Assembly (NCBI RefSeq): GCF_006636205.1
Contig: NZ_VIGB01000003.1
Location: 6,574,501 to 6,638,500, forward strand
Source: Kitasatospora acidiphila
GTDB taxonomy: Bacteria; Actinomycetota; Actinomycetes; Streptomycetales; Streptomycetaceae
Direction: 5' to 3'
DNA: 64,000 nt
Positions 35,013 to 44,699 of this stretch are shown here, piece after piece; position 1 is the stretch's first letter, and the number at the start of each line of letters is the position of its first letter. The notes beneath the pieces are model-generated. The model made no database searches and was not told the DNA's origin. It saw nothing but the letters and a program-made list of their open reading frames with translations. The translations under genes and the position numbers were made by a program.

Positions 35013-35849
35013 TCAGCCTTTGCGCGCCACGCCCGCCCAGATGCCCACCTGGGCGTCCGTGTCGCTCGGCGGCTGCTCGGGGTGCCACAGGGGTGCGGTG
35101 ACCACGCCGGGGGCGAGGAGGTCCAGGCCGTCGAAGAAGCGGGTGACCCGGGCCTTGGTGCGCAGGGTGAGTTGGGCGGTGGCGGTGCGGTAGATGGCGG
35201 GTCCGCGGCTGGTTTCGGGGGCGGGGATGAAGTCGCCGGTGCCGTGGGAGAGGGCCAGGTAGCTGCCCGGGGGCAGGGCGTCGACCAGGGTGCGGACGAT
35301 GCGGTACGGGTCGTCGGCCTCGTCGATGAAGTGCAGGACCGCGAAGAGCAGCAGGGCGACCGGCTCGCCCGCGGAGAGCAGCTGCCGCACGGTCGGGTCG
35401 GCGAGGATGGCGGCCGGCTCGCGCAGGTCGGCCTGGACCACGCTGGTGCTGCCGGGGGCCCGGGAGGAGAGCAGGGCTCGGCTGTGCACCAGCACGATCG
35501 GGTCGTTGTCCAGATAGGCGACCTGCGCATCCGGGTGCACCTGCTGGGCGACCTCGTGGGTGTTGCCCGCCGTGGGGATGCCGGTGCCGATGTCGATGAA
35601 CCGCCGCACCCCGAGCCCGGCCAGCTGCCGCACCGCCCGCTGCAGGAACGCCCGGTTGGCGCGGGCGCTGAGCCGCACCATCGGTCCGAGGGCGAGCACC
35701 TTCTCGGCGGCCTCCCGGTCGGCCGGGAAGTTGTCCTTGCCGCCCAGGTAGTAGTCGTACATCCGGGCCGGGTGGGGGATCTCCGGGTAGAGCTCGGCGG
35801 GCGGAGGGGCGTCCTCGTCCCAGGACATCCAGCGCTGATCGACGGTCAT
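35013..35849 (-). CDS. SAM-dependent methyltransferase, DUF574 (actinomycete) family
   Basis: 278 residues. Family signature HPARMYDYYLGGKDNFPADR at the start, then FIDIGTGIPTAGNTHEVAQ, VAYLDNDPIVLVHSRALL, ALLLFAVLHFIDEADDPYRI and a C-terminal PLWHPE segment. Streptomycetes carry many copies of this family, usually of unknown substrate and often beside XRE regulators. ATG 35849 has a GGGGGA site upstream. Confidence 0.93.
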   Translation of the reverse strand: MTVDQRWMSWDEDAPPPAELYPEIPHPARMYDYYLGGKDNFPADREAAEKVLALGPMVRLSARANRAFLQRAVRQLAGLGVRRFIDIGTGIPTAGNTHEVAQQVHPDAQVAYLDNDPIVLVHSRALLSSRAPGSTSVVQADLREPAAILADPTVRQLLSAGEPVALLLFAVLHFIDEADDPYRIVRTLVDALPPGSYLALSHGTGDFIPAPETSRGPAIYRTATAQLTLRTKARVTRFFDGLDLLAPGVVTAPLWHPEQPPSDTDAQVGIWAGVARKG

Positions 35850-35902
35850 GGCGGAGTCCCCCCACAGTTGATGACGGTGCGGCGACAGGATACTGGGGGT
35901 GG

Positions 35903-36490
35903 TCAGCGGGACGCCAGTGCCTGTGCCTGTGCCCGGGTCAACCGCCAGACCCGGTCCTCGCCGCTCTCGTTCGGGGCGAGCGGCTCGGTGGCCGGGCGCC
36001 GGTGGTGCTCGGTGTAGCCGAGGCGGGCCGGGACGGCGCCGCTCGCCTGGTTGGCCTTGTCGTGGATGATCTCGACGTAGTCGACGCCGGGCAGTTGGAA
36101 GGCCTGCTCGGTCAGCGCCCGGGCGGCCCGGGTGGCCACCCCGCGCCCGGTGGCGGCGGGGTGCAGCCAGTATCCGATCTCGCGTGCGTTCTCCGGGGTG
36201 TCCTCGCGCCGGAACAGCCCGCAGGCGCCCACGATTTCGCCGTCCAGTGTGATGGCGTAGCTGAACTCCCGCCCGCTGTCCCACTGTTCCGCGCGGCCGG
36301 CGAGCCACTCGCCCTGCGCGGCCAGGCTGTGCTCGGCGGCCCAGGGCATCCACGGGCGCAGGTGGTCCAGTGACTCCTCGATGACCCGGTAGAACTCCGG
36401 CAGGTCGGCCTGGCCGGCGAACCGGCGCAGCGTCAGGGTGTCGTCCAACTCGATCAGCGCCTGGGTGTGTTCCATGAAGGAGGGGTCCAT
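35903..36490 (-). CDS. GNAT acetyltransferase, RimJ/RimL type
   Basis: 195 residues. TLRRFAGQADLPEFYRVIEE, FSYAITLDGEIVGACGLFRR and the acetyl-CoA loop REIGYWLHPAATGRGVATRA followed by YVEIIHDKANQASGAVPARLGY. It transfers an acetyl group to an N-terminus, side chain or small amine; the substrate is not predictable. ATG 36490 chosen; ATG 36475 also possible. No link with its neighbours. Confidence 0.9.
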   Translation of the reverse strand: MDPSFMEHTQALIELDDTLTLRRFAGQADLPEFYRVIEESLDHLRPWMPWAAEHSLAAQGEWLAGRAEQWDSGREFSYAITLDGEIVGACGLFRREDTPENAREIGYWLHPAATGRGVATRAARALTEQAFQLPGVDYVEIIHDKANQASGAVPARLGYTEHHRRPATEPLAPNESGEDRVWRLTRAQAQALASR

Positions 36491-36546
36491 GCGGGAGGAT
36501 CGTATACGGGCGGCCCCGGTGGCAACAGGGTCAGCGGGATGCGTAC

Positions 36547-37119
36547 TCAGCGCACGGCGGTCGCGAACACGCCCCGGCCGGTGCTTCCGTCGGGCCAGGT
36601 CCACTCGGCGACCAGCTGCGCGGCGTCGCCCGCCGCCTCGCCGGCCCGCAGCACCCGGGTGAGCCGCAGCTCGAACTCCTGGGCGTCGGCGGTGCCGTGC
36701 ACGGCGACCGTCAAGTCCGGGGTGTCGTCCTCGTCCTGGTCCTGCGGCACCGCCGCACCGTTCAGCAGCGCGCGCAACTGCGCCTGCACCACCGGGTCGT
36801 GCGCGCCGTCGTAGAGCCAGCGGGTGCCGAGCACGCCGTGCTCGGAGGTGCCGACCAGAGCCGCCTCGGGCACGCCGTCCAGCGGCTCGCCGCGGTAGCC
36901 CATCGGCACCAGGTAGGCGACCGGCTCGGCGCCCGCGGTGTCCACGACCACCACGAACTCGATGCCGATCTCGCCGGCCGGGTCGTCGAGGCGGAACCCG
37001 CCCGCCTTGGCCAGCACGGGCGCGCCGGCGCCGGCGAGGTACCAACTCTGCTTCGGCAGCCAGTCGGTGAGCAGCTCCAGCTTGGTGGGCTCCATGCTGG
37101 TCTGGTGGATGATCGCCAT
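36547..37119 (-). CDS. Maltokinase N-terminal-cap-like protein
   Basis: 190 residues. The sequence (AIIHQTSMEPTKLELLTDWL, SWYLAGAGAPVLAKAGGFRL, TSEHGVLGTRWLYDGAHDPV) resembles the N-terminal cap of actinomycete maltokinase (Pep2/Mak), but the kinase domain is missing. The start at MAIIH has GAGGGA upstream. It lies 83 bp before the alpha-amylase gene in the direction of the latter's stop, on the same strand. A sugar-related role is suggested by family and context only. Confidence 0.75.
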   Translation of the reverse strand: MAIIHQTSMEPTKLELLTDWLPKQSWYLAGAGAPVLAKAGGFRLDDPAGEIGIEFVVVVDTAGAEPVAYLVPMGYRGEPLDGVPEAALVGTSEHGVLGTRWLYDGAHDPVVQAQLRALLNGAAVPQDQDEDDTPDLTVAVHGTADAQEFELRLTRVLRAGEAAGDAAQLVAEWTWPDGSTGRGVFATAVR

Positions 37120-37202
37120 ACGGGTTCCCTCGCGAAAACGGACCACGGCCCACCAGTCGACGGGCCGTGGCCGAACTTATCCCAGGAGCCTGGTCCCGGT
37201 GG

Positions 37203-38996
37203 TCACCAGCTGTCGTTGTTCGTCGCGTTGCCCGAACCGCCGGTGGTGAAGTACTTGTTGCTGCCGGGCTCCCAGACCACCGAGCCGTCCGGGTTCTTGA
37301 TGAGGTACTTGTACTCGACGTAGGTGTTGGCCGGCAGCGTGACGGTGCCGTTCCAGACCGGGTAGCCGGCCGAGGAGAGCGGGATCGCCTGGCTGGTGTT
37401 CCAACTGCCGAGGGCCGGGACCGAGCCGACCACGAAGACGTTCTGGCCGTACGTGGTGGTCTCGTTGACCTTGAAGGTCTGGCCCACCGTGCCCGCGGCG
37501 GCGCTCGGGCTGTACAGCGCCACGGCGTCCATGGCCGGGACGGTGACGGTCGCCGTGCCGTTGGCGGCCACGGTGACGGTCGAGCCGGAGCAGGCGCCGG
37601 TGGACGGGGTCAGGTCGCCGTGGATGACGTCGCAGTAGCTGCCCGCGGGCAGGCCGGTCGTCACGGTGACGGTCTTGGCGCTGCTCTCGTTGTTGATCGC
37701 GATCCAGCCCCGGTTGCCCCGGCTGAACGCGATCAGGTTGCTGCCGTCGTCGTACCAGTTGCCGACCGACTGGCCGGCCGTGGCGTTGTGCCAGCCGACC
37801 ATGTTGGAAATGCCCTGGTTGCGGTGGGTGCAGAACCAGCCGTTGGAGCAGTCGGTGTTGGTGACGAACCCGTTGGCGTCAGCCGGCGGCGAGTCGTCGC
37901 TGTTGGTCCAGGTGAAGCTGGAGTACACCTGCGGGACGTCGTAACCCCAGGCCAGTTCGAAGAGGTTGGCCAGGATGTAGGGCGCGCCGCTCTTGTAGTT
38001 GAGGGTGCTGCCGTTGCGCTCGGTGTCGTGGTTGGTCACCATCGAGGTCGAGCTGCCGGGCGGCTCCAGGCCCCAACTCTGGCCGAAGCTCTTGAGGTTG
38101 GCGATGCTGCCGGTGAACTGGGCCTTCAGGTCGTCGGCGTAGGTGAACTCGATCACGCTGCCGTTGGACTCGAACGCGCCGGGTGCCAGCGAGCCCGAGC
38201 TGCCCGGGATGACCTCCTGGTAGACGTACGGCCGGCTGTTGGTCCAGGAGGTGTTGTGCACCTGGGAGAGGATCGCCGCCATGTCGGCCTGCGCGATGTG
38301 CTTGGCCGCGTCCATCCGGAAGCCGTCAGCGCCCGCGGAAACCAGGCTGTTGAGGTAGCCGGCCTCGGCCTGGCGGACGTGGCCGCTCTCGGTGTAGAGG
38401 TCCTCCAGGTTGGACAGGTCGCATTCCTGCACCTGCTGGACGTTGTTCCAGTCGTTGATCGACAGGTCCGAATCGGGGCAGTTCGCCGGGTAGGCATGGA
38501 AGTCGGAGGAGCTGTAACCCGGCTGGGAGTAGCTGTAGTTGGCGGAGTTGAAGGTGTCGCCGCCGTAGGAGTCGGTGCTGGTGTTGTTGTTGCCGGCCAT
38601 GTGGTTCAGCACGGCGTCCGCGTACACCTTGACCCCGGCGTTGTGGCAGGCCGTCACCATGGACGCGAACTGCGCGGCGGTGCCCATCCGGCTGTTGAGG
38701 TCGTACCCGATCGGCTGGTACACCTCCCACCACGGGTGGCTGCTCTGGTTGAGCCGGATCGAGTCCTGGGGCGGCGCGACCTCGACCGCGCCGTAGCCCT
38801 TGGGGCCGAGGACGGTGGTGCACTCGTTGGCCACGGACGGCCAGTTCCACTCGAAGAGGTTGGCGATCACATCGCCGCCGTTGGGGGCAGTGGTCGCATG
38901 GGCGGCGGTCGGGGTGCTGAGCGGCAGTACCGCGCCGCTGAGCAGGGCGCCTGCCACCATCAGGGCGGCTCGACCGCGTCGGCGGGCTCGCTTCAT
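37203..38996 (-). CDS. Secreted alpha-amylase (GH13) with C-terminal CBM20
   Basis: 597 residues. Signal peptide with an Arg-rich start then ALMVAGALLSGAVLPL and a likely cut near AHATTAP. The GH13 barrel shows ADAVLNHMAG, nucleophile Asp in GADGFRMDAAKHI, acid/base Glu in YQEVIPGSSG and Asp in VTNHDTERN. The last ~95 residues are a starch-binding CBM20 (YGQNVFVVGSVPALGSWN, YVEYKYLIKNPDGSVVWEPG). It hydrolyses alpha-1,4 bonds of starch outside the cell. ATG 38996 has GGAGAG upstream. A LacI-type operator-like sequence lies 335 bp before the start. Confidence 0.96.
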   Translation of the reverse strand: MKRARRRGRAALMVAGALLSGAVLPLSTPTAAHATTAPNGGDVIANLFEWNWPSVANECTTVLGPKGYGAVEVAPPQDSIRLNQSSHPWWEVYQPIGYDLNSRMGTAAQFASMVTACHNAGVKVYADAVLNHMAGNNNTSTDSYGGDTFNSANYSYSQPGYSSSDFHAYPANCPDSDLSINDWNNVQQVQECDLSNLEDLYTESGHVRQAEAGYLNSLVSAGADGFRMDAAKHIAQADMAAILSQVHNTSWTNSRPYVYQEVIPGSSGSLAPGAFESNGSVIEFTYADDLKAQFTGSIANLKSFGQSWGLEPPGSSTSMVTNHDTERNGSTLNYKSGAPYILANLFELAWGYDVPQVYSSFTWTNSDDSPPADANGFVTNTDCSNGWFCTHRNQGISNMVGWHNATAGQSVGNWYDDGSNLIAFSRGNRGWIAINNESSAKTVTVTTGLPAGSYCDVIHGDLTPSTGACSGSTVTVAANGTATVTVPAMDAVALYSPSAAAGTVGQTFKVNETTTYGQNVFVVGSVPALGSWNTSQAIPLSSAGYPVWNGTVTLPANTYVEYKYLIKNPDGSVVWEPGSNKYFTTGGSGNATNNDSW

Positions 38997-39330
38997 GTGG
39001 GGGTCTCTCCTGGGCTGGCGGCCCGGCCACGGGCACCGGGTTGCCGGGCAGCGCGAAGCGTCGGCGCAGCGTCGCGCGAGCACACCAGGAGGCCGTGGGG
39101 AGCCGAGGGGTGGGGGGTGCCCCGGGCAGGCTTGGGGGACCGCCCGGAGCGTGGCAGGCCGTGCGCCGCGCCGAGGTCCCGCCCGGCGCCGGCGACCGAC
39201 CGGGAGTCGCACGGCCCGTGGACCGCCCGGCTCCCTCGCCAGTGCGGCGAGCCACCCCGCTGGGGAGGGCAGCCGCCGCGCAGCAGACCTTCTCGCGTGC
39301 CGGTGTGGGCGTCAAGGGGGAGTGCAGGTA

Positions 39331-39351
39331 CTTGCCGAAAGTTGCTGCAAA
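39331..39351. promoter_or_regulatory. Candidate maltose/starch regulator operator (MalR/Reg1-like)
   Basis: CTTGCCGAAAGTTGCTGCAA is an imperfect TTGC...GCAA inverted repeat resembling, from memory, LacI-family operators before streptomycete amylase genes. Confidence 0.45.
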
Positions 39352-39404
39352 TAGTTACACGGCGCCGAGGTGGCCCGAGGCCGGCCCGGAGGGGGGTAGG
39401 CGCG

Positions 39405-40324
39405 TCAGGCGTCGTGCTCCGCATGGTCCAGGCCGGCGGCGCGGGCGGCGAGTTCGAAGAGCGAGGCGTAGTCGGACTCGCCGTGGCCGTGGGCGATGGC
39501 GGTCTGGATCAGCTGCTGCACCATCGCGCCGAGCGGCATCGGGACCTCCAGGGCGCGGGCGGCGGCGAGGCCCAGGTCGAAGTCCTTGCGCAGCATGGTG
39601 GTGGTGACGGTGGGGGTGTAGTCGCGCTCGGCGAGCGCCCTGCCCTTGTGGCGGGTCACGGTCGAGCCCAGTACGGAGCCGTTGATGAAGTCGATGAAGT
39701 CCGCGCGGCTGACCCCGCCCTTCTCGGCGAGCGCCGTCACCTCCACCAGTGATTGGGTGACCATGCCGAGCATCAGGTTGTGGCACAGCTTGACCAGCAG
39801 GCTGGTCTGGCCGGGCCCGGTGTACGTCACGGTCGGGGCGATCCGGTCGAGGTGCGGGCGCACCCGCTCGAAGGCCTCGGCCGCCCCTGACGCCACGATG
39901 GCCGCCCGCCCCTCCGCCACCATGTCCGGGTTGCCGCTGACCGGTGCGGCCAGGAACGCCACGCCGGCCTCGGCGGCCGCCGTGCTCGCCCGGGCCGACG
40001 CCTCGGCGGAGACCGTGGAGAAGTCGACGATGACGGCCGGGCGGTGACCTTCGCGCCCCCGTGCAGCAGGCCGGCGGGCCCGGTGACCACCTCCAGTAGG
40101 TCGGCGGAGGCCGTCACCACGACGAAGACGATGTCGGCCTGTTCGGTTAACTCGCCTATGGTGTCGGCGACTTCGGCGCCCTTGTCGGCCAGCGGTGCGG
40201 TCTTGGCCCGGGTCCGGTTCCAGACGGTGAGCTTCTCGCCGGCGTCGAGCAGGCGTTCACTCATCGCCACGCCCATCCGGCCGGTGCCGAGCCAGCCGAG
40301 GCGGGGCTGCGGGTGGTGCTCCAC
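39405..40324 (-). CDS. NAD(P)-dependent 3-hydroxyisobutyrate-dehydrogenase-type oxidoreductase, one frameshift
   Basis: About 306 residues after restoring one base near 40036-40041. Rossmann motif GWLGTGRMGVAMSERLLDAG, VFVVVTASADLLEVV, then in the second frame FLAAPVSGNPDMVAEGRA, the catalytic-lysine helix LLVKLCHNLMLGMV and DFDLGLAAARALEVPMPLG. It oxidises a beta-hydroxyacid or reduces a related semialdehyde or imine. GTG 40324 has GAAGGAGG seven bases upstream. It follows the Lrp-type regulator by 40 bp on the same strand and is probably its co-regulated target. Confidence 0.88.
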
Positions 40325-40364
40325 GGTGGGGCCTCCTTCTCGATGATCTTCTGCGAGGGTGCCC

Positions 40365-40871
40365 CTATCCAATGCCCGCTCCGAGCAGTCCGACTGACTG
40401 ATCGTCAATCCGTCGCGCCGTTGCGGGTGACGGCGGGCGCTCGAAGAAGGTTTCCAGGGAGACCGTTGCCTGGGTGCCGTTGACCCCCTCGATCGCGTAC
40501 AACCGCCGGAGTACGTCCTGGAGTTGCTCGGTGGTGGCGGTGCGCACCTTGACGAGGACGGAGGCGCTGCCCGCGATGATGTGCGCCTCCTCGATCTCCG
40601 GGATGGCGGCGAAGGCCTCGGCCGACTCCCCCATCCAGGCCGACGACTCGACCATCACGAAGGCGAGTACGCCGAGCCCGAGTGCCTTCGGATCGACCTC
40701 GACGGTCGTGCGCCGGATGACCCCGCGCTCGCGCAGCTTGCGGACCCGCTCGTGGGTCGCACCGGCGGACAGCCCGATCGCCTTGCCCAGGGTCGCGTAC
40801 GCCTGCCCGGCGTCCTGCTGCAGCAGGGCTATCAGCGCGCGGTCGATCTCGTCGAGGTTCTCCGATGCCAT
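40365..40871 (-). CDS. Lrp/AsnC-family transcriptional regulator
   Basis: 168 residues. N-terminal HTH (DEIDRALIALLQQDAGQAYA, LSAGATHERVRKLRERGVI) and a C-terminal RAM ligand domain (LGVLAFVMVESS, EAHIIAGSASVLVKVRTAT, LETFFERPP). It likely senses an amino acid or keto-acid. It is divergent from the SMP-30 gene (76 bp apart) and upstream of the dehydrogenase, so it may control both. Confidence 0.93.
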   Translation of the reverse strand: MASENLDEIDRALIALLQQDAGQAYATLGKAIGLSAGATHERVRKLRERGVIRRTTVEVDPKALGLGVLAFVMVESSAWMGESAEAFAAIPEIEEAHIIAGSASVLVKVRTATTEQLQDVLRRLYAIEGVNGTQATVSLETFFERPPSPATARRIDDQSVGLLGAGIG

Positions 40872-40947
40872 GGGAAAACCATACCGACTTCTGCCATACT
40901 CGCCCCGCGTCGAATCACATTCGGCAAACGGCATCAAGGGGTGGACT

Positions 40948-41877
40948 GTGTCTGGCACGATCAAGCATGGACTGTACGAGATCCTGGACGAGCGCTTCCG
41001 TGCCGGGCGGTGCGCCAACGGCGACCACCGCCTGGAGAAGCTCCACGGGGACTGCCGATGGGCGGAGGGCCCGGTCTACCTGCCCGCCTGGCGCCAGCTG
41101 ATCTGGAGCGACATCCCCAACGACCGGATGCTGCGCTGGGACGAGGCCACCGGCACGGTCGGCGTCTTCCGCATCTCGGCCGGCCACACCAACGGCAACA
41201 CGCTGGACCGCGAGGGCCGCCTCATCACCTGCGAGCAGGGCAACCGCCGGGTGACCCGCACCGAGCACGACGGCTCGATCACCGTGCTCGCCGACCGCTA
41301 CCAGGGCAAGCGGCTAAACTCGCCCAACGACGCGGTCGTCCACACCGACGGCTCGATCTACTTCTCCGACCCGGACTTCGGTATCACCAGCGACTACGAG
41401 GGCTACCGCGCCGAGAGCGAGATCGGCGCGTGCAACGTCTACCGCATCGACCCGGCCGACGGCGGGGTGCGGCTCGTCGCGGACGGCTTCAGCGGTCCCA
41501 ACGGGCTCGTCTTCTCGCTCGACGAGCGGCAGTTGTACGTGTCGGACAGCACGGCGGGGCAGATCCGCGTCTTCGACGTGCGCGACGACGGCACCCTCTC
41601 GGACGGCGAGGTCTTCGTCCAGGCGCGGGACGGCAGCTTCGACAACATCCGCTTCGACGACGGCGGGCGCCTGTGGGCGGGCGCCTTCAGCGATGGCGTG
41701 CACTGCTACGACCCGGACGGCACGCTGATCGGGCGACTGCTCGTCCCGGAGCCCGTCTCCAACCTCACCTTCGGCGGACCGAAGAACAATCGCCTCTTCA
41801 TCACCGCGTCGACCTCGGTGTACTCCCTGGTCATGGCGGTGACGGGAACCCACCGCGTCGGCAGGCGCCGTTCCTGA
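40948..41877 (+). CDS. SMP-30/gluconolactonase-family hydrolase
   Basis: 309 residues, six-bladed propeller. Metal-ligand positions are visible: Glu in RWAEGPVYLPAWRQLIWSDI, Asn in LNSPNDAVVHTDGSIYFSD, Asn in SGPNGLVFSLDE and Asp in LYVSDSTAGQIRV. It probably opens a sugar lactone. GTG 40948 has AAGGGG eight bases upstream. Divergent from the Lrp regulator. Confidence 0.92.
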   Translation: MSGTIKHGLYEILDERFRAGRCANGDHRLEKLHGDCRWAEGPVYLPAWRQLIWSDIPNDRMLRWDEATGTVGVFRISAGHTNGNTLDREGRLITCEQGNRRVTRTEHDGSITVLADRYQGKRLNSPNDAVVHTDGSIYFSDPDFGITSDYEGYRAESEIGACNVYRIDPADGGVRLVADGFSGPNGLVFSLDERQLYVSDSTAGQIRVFDVRDDGTLSDGEVFVQARDGSFDNIRFDDGGRLWAGAFSDGVHCYDPDGTLIGRLLVPEPVSNLTFGGPKNNRLFITASTSVYSLVMAVTGTHRVGRRRS

Positions 41878-41933
41878 CGTCCGACGCGGTGGGCCGGTGT
41901 TGCCTTACTCCCGATGCTCGCGATTGCTCCCTC

Positions 41934-43544
41934 TTACTCCCGTCCGGTTCCGTGTTCGCGTGCCGATGCCTGCTCCTGCAGCAGCGCGGAGATCTGGTTG
42001 ACGTCGCCGACCACGTTGAAGAAGCCCTCGATGTTGGGGGTCGACGCACCGGTGACGCCGATGAAGAAGGTGTGCAGGCAGCCGCCGTCCGTCTTCAAGT
42101 AGCCGGCCAGGGTCTGGGTGCCCACGGCGACCTGCTGGTTGAGCTGGTCGAAGCCGACCGCGCTGCCCGGCTTGGAGAAGACCTTGCCCTTCGCGGGGCA
42201 GTCGTGGGTGCAGAACATCGCGCCCGAGCCGTCCACGCCCAGGATCGGCAGCGACAGGCGGAAGGCGTCCGCGTCAGGGGTCTTCAGCCAGTAGGCGAGG
42301 ATCTCGTTGAGGCCGATCGGGGTGGCCCGGTCCGCCGGGTCGCCGCCGCGCCCGTCGGCGAGCTGGAACTGCGTCGGGTCCACGTGCGCGACCTGGCTGA
42401 GGAAGTCGTGCTCGATCTTGAAGGCGTCGAAGCAGTCCTTGCTGCCGCGCGAGACCGCCATGTTGCAAAGGGCCAGGTTGGCGCCGAGGTTGTGACTGAC
42501 CTTCAGGATCAGCTTGGCGTACTGCTGGTAGGGCGGGGAGACGAACGCGGCGACCCGGGGGTCGTTGCCGTACGAAGCGGGCAGCGAGCCCTGCGGGTTG
42601 GGGCCGGTCGGCGTAGCGGTGACGGTGACCCCGGCCCGGGCGAGCGCCTCGATCAGCGCGGTGCGGCCGAACGCGTTCGGGTCCTGGACGGGGGAGACCT
42701 TGAGGGCCGGCTTCGCATCTGCGGCGATCGTGCCGGACAGGGTGATCCGGGTGCCGTCGGGGGAGGCGGCGACCCGGATGTCCGTCGGCCCGCCGGCTGC
42801 CACCGTCCTTACGGTGGAGGTCACTTGGTACGGCGCGACCTGCGGGCGCCAGCTCAGCTCGGCGGGCTGCCCAGCGGCGGTGGGCGTGGTCAGCAGGTCG
42901 ATCAGGTTGTCGTTGATGATCAGCGGGGTGGGCTGCGGGTCCAGCGCCGGGGGCGTGAACAAGCGCGGGTCGACGATCACATCGCCGTCCACCCGGGTGA
43001 TGCCCGCGTCGCGCACCTGGCGGGCGAGCTGGTCCAGGCCGGCCAGCGGGTCCTCGGGGGTGAGGGTGGCGCCGGGCAGGTCGTTGGCGTAGGTGTGGTC
43101 GATGTCGGTGAAGGCCACCGAGCCGTCCGGCTTGGTGCGCCCACCCATCGTCAGGTCGCCCTGGGCGACCAGCGCCAAGTTCCCGTTGAGCGTTGACCCG
43201 TCGCGCGCGCCGACCGCGATGAGGGGCGTGGTGAAGCGGTGGTCCGGGCCCAGGGTGTGCCAGGCGGCCGAGATGGTGACCAGCTTGGCGGTCGAGCCCG
43301 GGATGAAGAACTGGTTGGCGAAGCGGGAGTGGACGACCTTGCCGGTCGAGGTGTCGACCTCCAACAGGCCCCACTGCGCGTGCTCGTAGCCGGGCTTGTG
43401 CATGATCGCCTCGATGGCCGGCCCGAGGTCGTCGTCCGCTACCGCCGTAGGGGCGGTGGCGGACGCGCCCGCTACCGCCACGAGTGTCGCTGCGGCACCG
43501 GCAGCGGCCCAGGCCCGCAGCCGGCCGCGGATCATTGCTCTCAT
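41934..43544 (-). CDS. D-alanyl-D-alanine carboxypeptidase/endopeptidase, PBP4 (DacB) family
   Basis: 536 residues. Signal peptide (ARG-rich start, AWAAAGAAATLVAVAGASA). Active-site SxxK in FIPGSTAKLVTIS, second motif SHN in LKVSHNLGANLA; the third motif is KPG (VFSKPGSAVG) instead of the usual KTG. The large insertion between SxxK and SxN is typical of the PBP4 class. It trims or cleaves peptidoglycan stem peptides outside the membrane; the KPG variant makes full activity uncertain. Confidence 0.88.
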   Translation of the reverse strand: MRAMIRGRLRAWAAAGAAATLVAVAGASATAPTAVADDDLGPAIEAIMHKPGYEHAQWGLLEVDTSTGKVVHSRFANQFFIPGSTAKLVTISAAWHTLGPDHRFTTPLIAVGARDGSTLNGNLALVAQGDLTMGGRTKPDGSVAFTDIDHTYANDLPGATLTPEDPLAGLDQLARQVRDAGITRVDGDVIVDPRLFTPPALDPQPTPLIINDNLIDLLTTPTAAGQPAELSWRPQVAPYQVTSTVRTVAAGGPTDIRVAASPDGTRITLSGTIAADAKPALKVSPVQDPNAFGRTALIEALARAGVTVTATPTGPNPQGSLPASYGNDPRVAAFVSPPYQQYAKLILKVSHNLGANLALCNMAVSRGSKDCFDAFKIEHDFLSQVAHVDPTQFQLADGRGGDPADRATPIGLNEILAYWLKTPDADAFRLSLPILGVDGSGAMFCTHDCPAKGKVFSKPGSAVGFDQLNQQVAVGTQTLAGYLKTDGGCLHTFFIGVTGASTPNIEGFFNVVGDVNQISALLQEQASAREHGTGRE

Positions 43545-43800
43545 GCGTTCCGCCGTTCCTGAAGTGGAGTCGAGCAAGCCCGGGGCCGGGCGCTCACGGC
43601 GGCATGCTACGAACCGGAGTCGCTCACTTTCCGCTGCTGGTAGGTGAACTGACGGTGTGTGGGACGAATGTCATCCGGTCGGTCGAACGGTGCCGGGGTG
43701 GCTGGTGCTGCGATACGGCGGCGATATGGCAGCGATCGGGCTGCCGTCAGACTCTCCGCCCGGTGCGACGCGTTGGGGCACGCACCGGTTGGTGGGCGCC

Positions 43801-44451
43801 TCACGGCAAGTCGAGCTCCTCGCGGGCTGCCGCCACCCAGCGCAGCACGCCGTGGGCTTCGGAGCTTTCGGCCAACTCCGTCGCTTCCTTGAGTAGCGCT
43901 GCCGCGTCGTCCCGCCGCTCCTGCTGGGTGGCCAGATAGGCCAGCCCGATCAGATTCGCCGCGACTCCCGGCAGGAATCCCAGATCCCGGCGCAGACCAG
44001 TGGACTCCTCAAAGTGCGCACGGGCCTCGTCCAGGCGGCCGGCCATGTGGGCGGCGAAGCCGAGGTGCCGCAGGGCGTAGGACATCGTCAGCCGGTCGCC
44101 GGCCCGGGTGGCGAGTTCGAGGGCGCGCTCGAAGGCGGGTACCGCGGTCTTGGCGTCGTCGTGGACCACTTGGTGGAAGGCGCCGACCCAGAACACCGCC
44201 TCGCCCTCGCCCCGCACGTCGCCGAGCCGCCCGTACAGCTCTGCCGCACGCTCGAAGAGCTCCAGCTCCCGCGCCTCCTCGACCCGCTCCTCCAGGAAGC
44301 GGGCGTGGATCACCCGGCCGCGGGCCAGTGCAAGGTCCGCCTCTACCTCGTCGAGGCTCCGGTCGGCAGACTCCAGCGCACCGCCGTCGCCGCCGAACAC
44401 GGCACGTTCGTAGAGGAGTCCGGCCTGCTTGATTCGCTCGTCCGCAGTCAT
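43801..44451 (-). CDS. Tetratricopeptide-repeat protein
   Basis: 216 residues in about four to five helix pairs: ELELFERAAELYGRLGDVRG, AVPAFERALELATRAGDRLT, YALRHLGFAAHMAGRLDEAR, GVAANLIGLAYLATQQERRD. A protein-interaction scaffold of the sort common in streptomycete regulators, but with no other domain. It stands alone, divergent from the hydrolase gene. Confidence 0.85.
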   Translation of the reverse strand: MTADERIKQAGLLYERAVFGGDGGALESADRSLDEVEADLALARGRVIHARFLEERVEEARELELFERAAELYGRLGDVRGEGEAVFWVGAFHQVVHDDAKTAVPAFERALELATRAGDRLTMSYALRHLGFAAHMAGRLDEARAHFEESTGLRRDLGFLPGVAANLIGLAYLATQQERRDDAAALLKEATELAESSEAHGVLRWVAAAREELDLP

Positions 44452-44699
44452 GCCGTGATCGTATCGGGCGCAGGTAAGGGAGTTGACGATAAGTCAAGCA
44501 TGGTAAGGGGTGGAGCAATGGAGCCTTCCATCATCGCGTCGGGCTAGAACAAGAGCCGGTACACCCGGGCAGTCGCGGCCAGCGGTAGCGAGCCCACCCA
44601 TGCCGACCTCAGGGACCCCTCCCGGTAAACCCCTAAGGGCCCAGTCCTACTCCGTCCATCCCTGAGTGGACGTCAACTCCGTTCGCTGGAGCCTACGTT

